From JAJVHZ01 sp041395385 (GTDB lineage: Bacteria; Pseudomonadota; Gammaproteobacteria; JAJPIJ01), in NCBI GenBank assembly GCA_041395385.1, contig JAWLAN010000009.1, positions 1 through 64,000 on the forward strand: a DNA stretch of 64,000 nucleotides, in the 5' to 3' direction. The translations under genes were made by a program, and so were the position numbers. The notes below the pieces were generated by a model that was not told the origin of the DNA, did not search any database, and saw only the letters and a program-made list of their open reading frames with translations. The stretch's first letter is position 1. Each line of letters starts with the position of its first letter. Positions 55,324 to 64,000 of the stretch are shown piece by piece.

Positions 55324-55386
55324 GTCCCCCAGCGGGGCGGCCCCGGCGGTCAGGCAGTGGCTGCGGTACGGGGGTATGCCGGGGCG

Positions 55387-57105
55387 CTACGCGAGCGCCG
55401 CCGCGATACGAGCCCGCAGGAACTCCACGATCGAGGCCATCGGCACGTCCTGCTTGGCCGTGTCCCGGCGCCCCTGGTACTCCACGGTGCCCGCATCCAG
55501 CCCCCGATCGCTGAGCACCAGCCGGTGCGGGATGCCCAGCAGTTCGATGTCGTTTAGCATGACGCCCAGGCGGTCCTGGCGGTCGTCGAGCAGGACGTCG
55601 ATGCCGGCGGCGCACAGCCGCTTGTAGAGTTCCTCCACCGCCAGCCGCAGCCGCTCTGACTTGTGCATGCTGACGGGCACCAGTGCCACCGTGAACGGCG
55701 CGATGGCCTCCGGCCAGATGATGCCGCGCTCGTCGTGATTCTGCTCGATGGCGGCGGCCACCAGCCGGGAGACGCCGATGCCGTAGCAGCCCATGATCAT
55801 CTCCACCGCCTTGCCCTTCTCGTCCAGGCAGGTGGCCTTCATGGCCTTGCTGTACTTGGTGCCCAACTGGAAGATGTGGCCCACCTCGATGCCGCGGGTG
55901 ATCTTGAGGGTCCCCTTGCCGTCGGGGCTGGGGTCCCCCTCCACCACGTTGCGTATGTCCACGGCCAGCGGTTCGGGGCAGTCGCGCCCCCAGTTGACGC
56001 CGGCGAGGTGCTTGCCGTCCTCGTTGGCGCCGCAGACGAAGTCGGCCAGCGCCGCGGCGGCACGGTCTACGAGCACCGGGCAGGTCAGGCCGACCGGACC
56101 GATGGAACCCACGTCGCATCCCACGTGCCGGCGGACGACGGCCGGGTCCGCCATGCGCAGTGGTGAGGCGATCCCGTCGAGCTTGGCGGCCTTCACGGCG
56201 TTGAGCTCGTGGTCCCCCCTCAGCACCAGCGCGACCACCCCGCCCTCCGCGGCGTCGACGATCAGCGTCTTCACGGTCTGGGTGGCCGGCACGTCGAGGA
56301 AGGCGCTCAGCTGCTCGATGGTGTGTACGTCCGGGGTGTTCACCACGCCCATGGGGGCGCGCGGCGCCGGGCGTTCGCCGGCCGGGGGCAGCGCCTCGGC
56401 CATCTCCACGTTGGCGGCGTAATCGCCGCCTTCGGAGTAGGCGATGCGGTCCTCGCCCGTCTCGGCCAGCACGTGAAACTCGTGCGAGCCGCTGCCGCCG
56501 ATGTTGCCGGTGTCGGCGAGCACGGCGCGGAAGCGCAGTCCCAGCCGCGAGAAGATGCGCGAATAGGTCTCGTGCATCTGCCGGTAGGTCTCCACCAGTG
56601 ACTCCTGGGTCAGATGGAAGGAATAGGCGTCCTTCATCAGGAACTCCCGCGCCCGCATCACGCCGAAGCGTGGCCGGATCTCGTCGCGGAACTTCATCTG
56701 GATCTGGTAGAAATTCGCCGGCAGCTGCTTGTAGCTGCGTATCTCGCGGCGGATGAGGTCGGTGATGGCCTCCTCGTGCGTGGGCCCCAGGCAGAAGTCG
56801 CGCTCGTGGCGGTCCTTCAGCCGCAGCAGCTCCGGCCCGTATTGCTCCCATCGCAGGGACTCCTGCCAGAGCTCTGCCGGCAGCACGCCCGACATGAGGA
56901 CCTCCTGCGCACCGGCGCGGTTCATCTCTTCGCGCACGATGTTCTCGATGCGACGGAGCACCCGCAGGCCCACCGGCAGCCAGGTGTAGATGCCCGCGGC
57001 GAGCTTGCGGATCAGGCCCGCGCGCAGCATCAGCTGGTGACTGATGATCTCGGCGTCGGCCGGGACCTCGCGCAGGGTCGGGATGAGCAGCTTGGTGAAC
57101 CGCAT
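55387..57105 (-). CDS. proS: prolyl-tRNA synthetase
   Basis: A 572-residue class II synthetase of the bacterial type with the YbaK-like editing insertion (about residues 225-405). Motif 1 surroundings include GIYTWLPVGLRVLRRIENIVREEM; motif 2 is MKFRDEIRPRFGVMRAREFLMKDAYSFH; motif 3 is CYGIGVSRLVAAAIEQNHD. It starts MRFTKLLIPTLREVPADAEI. It is transcribed toward acyP; the upstream long in-frame extension overlaps the DUF4124 gene and has no homology. Confidence 0.97.
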   Translation of the reverse strand: MRFTKLLIPTLREVPADAEIISHQLMLRAGLIRKLAAGIYTWLPVGLRVLRRIENIVREEMNRAGAQEVLMSGVLPAELWQESLRWEQYGPELLRLKDRHERDFCLGPTHEEAITDLIRREIRSYKQLPANFYQIQMKFRDEIRPRFGVMRAREFLMKDAYSFHLTQESLVETYRQMHETYSRIFSRLGLRFRAVLADTGNIGGSGSHEFHVLAETGEDRIAYSEGGDYAANVEMAEALPPAGERPAPRAPMGVVNTPDVHTIEQLSAFLDVPATQTVKTLIVDAAEGGVVALVLRGDHELNAVKAAKLDGIASPLRMADPAVVRRHVGCDVGSIGPVGLTCPVLVDRAAAALADFVCGANEDGKHLAGVNWGRDCPEPLAVDIRNVVEGDPSPDGKGTLKITRGIEVGHIFQLGTKYSKAMKATCLDEKGKAVEMIMGCYGIGVSRLVAAAIEQNHDERGIIWPEAIAPFTVALVPVSMHKSERLRLAVEELYKRLCAAGIDVLLDDRQDRLGVMLNDIELLGIPHRLVLSDRGLDAGTVEYQGRRDTAKQDVPMASIVEFLRARIAAALA

Positions 57106-57165
57106 CGTGGGCTCCGGTACCGCGTTTGGGCTGAAAGGGCGTGATTCTACGCCATGCGTGCGGCT

Positions 57166-57204
57166 CAAAAACAGAAACGGCGGGCCTCGCCGGAGGACCC
57201 GCCG
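57166..57204 (-). terminator. intrinsic terminator after the DUF4124 gene
   Basis: On the minus strand a stem CGGCGGG / CCCGCCG (57178-57204) is followed by TTTCTGTTTTTG (complement of 57166-57177). It lies 34 bp after the DUF4124 stop and upstream of proS. Confidence 0.8.
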
Positions 57205-57238
57205 TGACGCGGAACGACGGCAGTTTGCGGGCGGGGGA

Positions 57239-57700
57239 CTAGCCGCAGTCCTTGGCGAGCTTGGCCTCGATGTCCTTGATCTTGGCCTGGCGCTCGTCTT
57301 CCCCCAGCCGACGTCGGTCGGCGCCCTCGCCGGTGAAGATGCGCTGGGCGGTCTGCAGGCCGGCAAGATCCGCCCGGAGTTGCTCGCAGTACCGCGCCTT
57401 CTCTGCCGCCTCGTCGCCCGTCTTGGCGGCTTCCGTCTCGGCCTTGGCCTTGTCCTCGACGCGCTCGTCAAAGCCCTTCTGCTGGGCCTTGAGCTCCTCG
57501 ACGGCGCTCTCGGTGTCCACCTTCGGCGGCGCCTTCAGCTCCTCGCCCTGCACCCCGGCAGGCGGCGGGCTCTGGGTGTAGTGGACCTGGCCATCGGCAT
57601 CCGTCCACTTGTACATCCCGGCCGCGGCCGGCAGGGTCAGGGCGAGGAGGGCCGCCGTCAGGCCACCGCGCCAGGGCACGGACATCCGGTGCATGCTCAT
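57239..57700 (-). CDS. DUF4124 domain-containing exported protein
   Basis: 153 residues: a signal peptide (GGLTAALLALTLPAAAG), then the DUF4124 segment (MYKWTDADGQVHYTQSPPPAG), then a Glu/Lys/Ala-rich helical region. Periplasmic location is likely; function unknown. The ATG complementary to 57698-57700 is the first of three close ATGs, with GGAGCC upstream. A 24-codon upstream extension is rejected. Confidence 0.85.
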   Translation of the reverse strand: MSMHRMSVPWRGGLTAALLALTLPAAAGMYKWTDADGQVHYTQSPPPAGVQGEELKAPPKVDTESAVEELKAQQKGFDERVEDKAKAETEAAKTGDEAAEKARYCEQLRADLAGLQTAQRIFTGEGADRRRLGEDERQAKIKDIEAKLAKDCG

Positions 57701-57887
57701 CGAGGCTCCAGGGTCAAGGGTTCGTTGATCTGCGGCAAGTTCGGCCCCGCCGTCGGGCTTCGCAACACTCAAAGCTTATGCCAAGATGTTGGACCTGCAA
57801 GTAGCGGTTTGGTTGTGTCCGGGATCGGCACTCGCGGTTCCGGGCGAGCCCCGGCGCAGGTGCAGCAAATATTTTCCCCGGAGGGTG

Positions 57888-57915
57888 TTGACGACCCGAA
57901 GTCGCGGCGTATAAT
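57888..57915 (+). promoter_or_regulatory. rRNA operon promoter
   Basis: TTGACG (57888-57893) and TATAAT (57910-57915) are spaced by 16 bases. AT-rich sequence just upstream (AAATATTTT at 57867-57875) could be an UP element. A GCGC discriminator follows, typical of rRNA promoters. It lies about 200 bp before the 16S start. Confidence 0.88.
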
Positions 57916-57949
57916 GCGCACCCTCTTGGTCGGGGCTCGTTCCCCGACA

Positions 57950-57990
57950 CGCTCTCTAAAAATCAGCCTGATCAAGTAATTTGTGTGGGT
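57950..57990 (+). promoter_or_regulatory. rrn leader: boxA-like antitermination site and 16S processing arm
   Basis: CGCTCTCTAAAAAT (57950-57963) resembles the boxA antiterminator GCTCTTTAACAA, followed by the conserved leader word TTTGTGTGGG. The segment CTGATCAAG..AATTTGTGTGGGT (57968-57990) is complementary to ACCCACAACAAATTGCTTGATCAG downstream of 16S (about 59695-59718), forming the RNase III stem that encloses 16S. The rest of the 57701-58115 gap has no gene. Confidence 0.75.
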
Positions 57991-58115
57991 GCTCGCGTCG
58001 ATGAGCAGGCGTCACCAAAGCATTTCGGTGGCGTATTGTTCAATCGAGGAGTACTTCGAGTTTTGAACAGTGACCATCGAGCCAAGATTGACTGCCTGAA
58101 GCAGTCGCAGTGATT

Positions 58116-59662
<1,547 letters not shown>

Positions 59663-59733
59663 GAGTATGTGACGCCAATACTTCGGCGTTGAGTACCCAC
59701 AACAAATTGCTTGATCAGCGGGGTAGCGAGTTC

Positions 59734-59810
<77 letters not shown>

Positions 59811-59819
59811 ATCAGCGAT

Positions 59820-59876
59820 TCGTAGCTCGTGATTGGTGATTCAAGCAACCGAATCACGAGTCATCAGCCGCCAGTC
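59820..59876. repeat. dispersed ATCACGA heptamer repeat, copy 3 (between spacer tRNAs)
   Basis: The 76-bp gap between the two tRNA genes contains CTCGTGATTGGTGATTC and, inverted, GAATCACGAG, so CTCGTGATT (59826-59834) pairs with AATCACGAG (59852-59860). It is the same word family as at 13998 and 17525. Confidence 0.8.
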
Positions 59877-59886
59877 ACTTATCAGG

Positions 59887-59962
59887 GGGGCCATAGCTCA
59901 GCTGGGAGAGCGCCTGCTTTGCAAGCAGGAGGTCGTCGGTTCGATCCCGACTGGCTCCACCA
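59887..59962 (+). tRNA. alaT: tRNA-Ala (anticodon TGC)
   Basis: 76 nt, acceptor GGGGCCA pairing with TGGCTCC, encoded CCA. Anticodon TGC at 59920-59922 in CCTGCTTTGCAAGCAGG; T-arm GGTTCGATCCC. Confidence 0.97.
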
Positions 59963-59989
59963 ACCCAGGCACCCCGGACGCGTCGATCT

Positions 59990-60032
59990 CCACGGCTCAG
60001 CATCTTTATTTGTCAAGGATGCTGAGCCGTGG
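59990..60032. repeat. 15-bp perfect hairpin in the tRNA-Ala/23S spacer
   Basis: CCACGGCTCAGCATC (59990-60004) and GATGCTGAGCCGTGG (60018-60032) are exact complements around a 13-base A/T-rich loop. It lies in the 276-bp spacer between tRNA-Ala and 23S; the rest of that spacer holds the 23S processing arm. Confidence 0.85.
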
Positions 60033-60079
60033 CAGTCGCCACGACCATGAGCATATCGCTCGTGGATGCGTTCTATAAC

Positions 60080-60093
60080 AATTCGGGAAGTTA
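60080..60093 (+). other. 23S precursor processing stem, 5' arm
   Basis: AATTCGGGAAGTTA is an exact complement of TAACTTCCCGAATT at 63838-63851, downstream of 23S. The two arms enclose the whole 23S gene, as expected for the RNase III stem of the precursor. Confidence 0.8.
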
Positions 60094-60982
60094 TTAGTAA
60101 GGCGCCGATACACCGATATGGTGTATCAAAATGTTGCGTCAGCTTCATGAAGTTCTCGGCTGACGTGACGGGTATATTGCATTCGCGAGTTGTAATCAGC
60201 TAGCAGTACGTATGACCTCAGAACGCTTGGGGTTATATGGTCAAGTGAATAAGCGCATGTGGTGGATGCCTTGGCGACAGAAGGCGATGAAGGACGTAGT
60301 AGCCTGCGATAAGCTTCGGGGAGCTGGCAAACAAGCTTTGATCCGAAGATTTCCGAATGGGGAAACCCGGCCGCAAGGTCATCCTTGACTGAATACATAG
60401 GTCAAGGAAGCGAAACTCAGGGAACTGAAACATCTAAGTACCTGAAGGAAAAGAAATCAACCGAGATTCCGTTAGTAGTGGCGAGCGAACGCGGACTAGC
60501 CCTTAAGCGTCATGTGTTTTAGTGGAACGGTATGGAAAGGCCGGCCATAGCGGGTGATAGCCCCGTACACGAAAGGGTGCATGACGTGAAATTGAGTAGG
60601 ACGGGACACGTGAAATCCTGTCTGAACATGGGGGGACCATCCTCCAAGGCTAAATACTCTCTGTCGACCGATAGTGAACCAGTACCGTGAGGGAAAGGCG
60701 AAAAGAACCCCTGATAGGGGAGTGAAATAGAACCTGAAACCGCGTGCGTACAAGCAGTCCGAGCCCGCAAGGGTGAGGGCGTACCTTTTGTATAATGGGT
60801 CAGCGACTTACATCTCAGTGGCAAGGCTAACCGTATAGGGGAGCCGCAGGGAAACCGAGTCTTAACAGGGCGAATCAGTCGCTGGGAGTAGACCCGAAAC
60901 CGGTGCGATCTATCCATGGCCAGGGTGAAGGCAGGGTAACACCTGCTGGAGGCCCGAACTCACTTCCGTTGAAAAGGCAGGA

Positions 60983-61016
<34 letters not shown>

Positions 61017-61194
61017 GCCCGGAGATAGCTGGTTCTCCTCGAAAGCTATTTAGGTAGCGCCTCGTGTATCACTGCTGGGGGTAGAGCTCTGCTATGGCTA
61101 GGGGGAGCTTCGGTTCCTACCAAACCATTGCAAACTACGAATACCAGCAAGTGTAAGCACGGGAGACACACGGCGGGTGATAACGTCCGTCGTG

Positions 61195-61230
<36 letters not shown>

Positions 61231-61267
61231 CAAATTACGGCTAAGTGGTAAACGATGTGGGAAGTCG

Positions 61268-61332
<65 letters not shown>

Positions 61333-62105
61333 GATGCCGGCCCGCGCGGAAGATGTAACGGGGCTAAGCCGTGTACCGAAGCTGCGGATGCATGAGCAAT
61401 CATGCGTGGTAGAGGAGCGTTCCGTAAGCCTGTGAAGGTGTGCTGTAAGGCATGCTGGAGGTATCGGAAGTGCGAATGCTGACATGAGTAACGATAAGAC
61501 AGGTGAAAACCCTGTCCGCCGTAAGCCCAAGGTTTCCTGCGCAACGCCAATCGGCGCAGGGTGAGTCGGCCCCTAAGGCGAGGTCGAAAGACGTAGTCGA
61601 TGGGAAGCAGGTTAATATTCCTGCACCATCTGATACTGCGATGGGAGGACGGAGAAGGCTAGACCAGCCGGGTGTTGGATGTCCCGGTTTAAGCGTGTAA
61701 GCGTGCCCTTTAGGCAAATCCGGAGGGCTTAGCCGAGGCGTGATGACGAGGTTCTTCGGAACCGAAGTGGTTGATGCCAAGCTTCCAGGAAAAGTCCCTA
61801 AGCTTCAGGTATCAGAGACCGTACCGTAAACCGACACAGGTGGGCGAGGAGAGAATCCTAAGGCGCTTGAGAGAACTCGGATGAAGGAACTAGGCAAAAT
61901 AGCACCGTAACTTCGGGAGAAGGTGTGCCCCCATTACGTGTAAGTCTTCGCGGCTGAAGCGGAAGGGGGTCGAAGTGACCAGGGGGTTGCGACTGTTTAT
62001 CAAAAACACAGGACTCTGCGAACACGCAAGTGGATGTATAGGGTCTGACGCCTGCCCGGTGCCGGAAGGTTAATTGATGGGGTCAGCCGCAAGGCGAAGC
62101 TCTTG

Positions 62106-62152
<47 letters not shown>

Positions 62153-62776
62153 TAGATATCGCTAGCCTTAGTAAAACTGAACCATATGCGGGAAACTCCT
62201 CCAAAACCGCTCGGTACTCGTCTCGGGAAGAGGCAGTAAAAATCCGACGGACACGGGGACAATCCGCAGGGAAGGCCTGCTCCCAGCAGGAACCCTCAGA
62301 GACTTTATGTTCAGGAGTATCCAGTGAAACTTGACGCGCAATGGATAGCGGGGTTTGTGGACGGCGAAGGTTGCTTCCACGTGGGTGTGAATCCCCACAG
62401 GGAGATGACCACCGGTTACCAGGTGTTACCGGAGTTCACCGTCGTACAGCACCAGCGCGATGTGCAGATTCTTCATGCTTTGAAGGCCTACTTCGGCTGC
62501 GGCGTGGTTCGCGTGAACCATGGCGATCGAATGGCCTACAGAGTCAGGGGAATAAAGGACTTGAACGAGCGCATCGTTCCATTTTTCGTCAAGCACCCGT
62601 TGAAGACCAGGAAGAACGTCGATTTCATCAAATTTCGGCGAATCTTGGCCATCATGCAGTCGGGTGGTCATCTGAGTGCGGAAGGCGTGGAAGAAATACG
62701 CCGGACCGCCGCGAAGATGAATAGAGGAGACTCAAGATAAAGTCCGACTTTTCTGGAAACAGATAAGACCAAATCG
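62153..62776 (+). mobile_element. group I intron in 23S rRNA, site L1931, with homing endonuclease
   Basis: The exons read CGGTCCTAAGGT before and AGCGAAATTCCTTGTCGGG after, exactly the uninterrupted bacterial sequence. The 5' exon ends in T and the intron ends in G, as group I splicing requires. Conserved core elements are readable: P (GCGGGAAACTCC, about 62187-62198), Q (ACAATCCGCAGG, about 62259-62270), R (CCTCAGAGACTTTATG, about 62294-62309) and S (AAGATAAAGTCC, 62734-62745). The site equals E. coli position 1931 counted from memory through helix 69. The endonuclease gene is inserted between R and S, that is in the P8 loop. Confidence 0.93.
62324..62740 (+). CDS. LAGLIDADG homing endonuclease (intron-encoded)
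   Basis: 138 residues with a single LAGLIDADG motif, QWIAGFVDGEGCFHVGV (residues about 6-22), so it should act as a homodimer. LPEFTVVQHQRDVQILHALK, YFGCGVVRVNHGDRMAYRVRG and PFFVKHPLKTRKNVDF follow, typical of endonucleases in 23S introns of bacteria and chloroplasts. The start is GTG at 62324, with AGGAG six bases upstream; the only nearby ATG (62307) runs into a stop after six codons. The TAA stop (62738-62740) lies inside the ribozyme S element. It probably cuts the intronless 23S around the CCTAAGGTAGCG site to spread the intron. Confidence 0.93.
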   Translation: MKLDAQWIAGFVDGEGCFHVGVNPHREMTTGYQVLPEFTVVQHQRDVQILHALKAYFGCGVVRVNHGDRMAYRVRGIKDLNERIVPFFVKHPLKTRKNVDFIKFRRILAIMQSGGHLSAEGVEEIRRTAAKMNRGDSR

Positions 62777-62826
<50 letters not shown>

Positions 62827-63085
62827 CAGCCCCTCTGTCTCCATCCGAGACTCAGTGAAATTGAACTCGCTGTGAAGATGCAGTGTACCCGCGGCTAGAC
62901 GGAAAGACCCCGTGAACCTTTACTATAGCTTTACACTGAACTTTGAACCTGCCTGTGTAGCATAGCTGGGAGGCTTTGAAGCCCGGTCGCTAGATCGGGT
63001 GGAGCCACCGTTGAAATACCAGCCTGGTAGTTTCGAGGTTCTAACCTTGGTCCGTAATCCGGATCGGGGACAGTGTATGGTGGGT

Positions 63086-63128
<43 letters not shown>

Positions 63129-63232
63129 ACAAAGGTACCCTCAGCGCGGTCGGAAATCGCGCTTTTGAGTGCAAGGGCATAAGGGTGCTTAACTGCGAGA
63201 CTGACACGTCGAGCAGATACGAAAGTAGGTCC

Positions 63233-63306
<74 letters not shown>

Positions 63307-63335
63307 ACCGCCCAAGAGTTCATATCGACGGCGGT

Positions 63336-63378
<43 letters not shown>

Positions 63379-63406
63379 CCGGTCCCAAGGGTTTGGCTGT
63401 TCGCCA

Positions 63407-63462
<56 letters not shown>

Positions 63463-63579
63463 TACCGTGGGCGCTGGAGACTTGAGAGGAGCTACTCCTA
63501 GTACGAGAGGACCGGAGTGGACGTACCTCTGGTGTACCGGTTGTCACGCCAGTGGCACAGCCGGGTAGCTAAGTACGGA

Positions 63580-63611
<32 letters not shown>

Positions 63612-63888
63612 ACCCCCCTCGAGATGAGGTCTCCCTGGGGACTCGATCCCCCTGAAGGGCCGTTGGAGACTACAACGTTGATAGGCTGGGTGTGTAAGCG
63701 CTGCGAGGCGTTGAGCTAACCAGTACTAATTGCCCGTGAGACTTGACCATATAACACCCAAGCATTTTGGGCGGTTATGTAGGTCCGAAGCTGGTGATAC
63801 CAGCGAAGCGCAATAACCCAAAGAGCACCTTGCTGATTAACTTCCCGAATTCCGGCCAGAGCGTGGCGACACGCCGGCTGAAACAGTT

Positions 63889-64000
63889 TGCCTGGTGAAG
63901 ATAGCGAGTGGGAACCACCCGATCCCATCCCGAACTCGGAAGTGAAAACACTCAGCGCCGATGATAGTGTGGCAGCTGCCATGCGAAAGTAGGACACCGC
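63889..64000 (+). rRNA. rrf: 5S ribosomal RNA (3' end beyond window)
   Basis: Starts near TGCCTGGTGAAGATAGCGAG and contains CCCGATCCCATCCCGAACTC and GCCGATGATAGTGTGG, the 5S core. 112 nt are inside the window; a few 3' bases that pair with TGCCTGG are outside. Confidence 0.95.

Noticed and set aside
55340..55385. Hairpin GCCCCGGC / GCCGGGGC between acyP and proS
   Set aside because: Only 8 bp with a 30-base loop and no T-tract; too weak to call a terminator.

Overview
The window is 64 kb of GC-rich chromosomal DNA from a gammaproteobacterium. The evidence is gene content and order: asmA-mutY, argH beside algZ/algR, pilS-pilR-pilA, suhB/trmJ, the DUF2066 / AI-2E permease / hda run, and a 16S-tRNA-Ile-tRNA-Ala-23S-5S operon with a typical gammaproteobacterial leader. 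The 16S resembles the Acidiferrobacter/Sulfuricaulis kind of lineage, but that placement is from memory and weak.

Layout. 1-24.8 kb is housekeeping: mutY (cut by the window edge), a very long repetitive AsmA protein, a MazG-like pyrophosphohydrolase, argH, the AlgZ/AlgR two-component pair, acetate symporter actP with its DUF485 partner, a BON-LysM protein, clpB behind a recognisable sigma-32 promoter, a ZIP metal transporter, pgeF-rluD, bamD, nadE, sucCD and pilS-pilR. 24.6-27.6 kb holds the pilR 3' end, pilA and a large TPR/TMTC-like membrane protein gene. All three keep full length and recognisable coding sequence but are broken by many single- or two-base indels. 27.7-45.9 kb is a surface-polysaccharide cluster, visibly richer in A/T than its flanks. 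It carries four GT-A/GT-C glycosyltransferases, two GT4 enzymes, a Wzx flippase, a UDP-GlcNAc 2-epimerase-like enzyme, a CDP-sugar module (rfbF, rfbG, 3,5-epimerase, C-methyltransferase, PLP aminotransferase), a CmcI-type methyltransferase, a PglD-like acetyltransferase and a Gmd-like dehydratase. A truncated IS630-type transposase lies between its two halves. 45.9-57.7 kb returns to housekeeping: suhB, an SGNH hydrolase probably tied to the polysaccharide cluster, trmJ, purM, a DUF2066 protein, a permease, hda, a BPSS1780 membrane protein, wrbA, an ArsC-family reductase, acyP, proS and a DUF4124 protein.

57.8-64 kb is an rRNA operon with a clear -35/-10 promoter, a boxA-like leader and long-range processing stems around 16S and 23S. 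The 23S gene is interrupted by a 624-bp group I intron in helix 69/71 DNA, after the base equivalent to E. coli U1931. The intron encodes a LAGLIDADG homing endonuclease.

Main points of interest: the 23S group I intron whose endonuclease stop codon sits inside the ribozyme core; the 3-kb indel-dense pilin region; the CDP-sugar module, which has a dehydratase but no RfbH dehydrase and therefore suggests a branched 4-amino sugar; and a dispersed heptamer repeat (ATCACGA type) found in three intergenic places including the rRNA spacer. No CRISPR array, prophage or defence system was seen.
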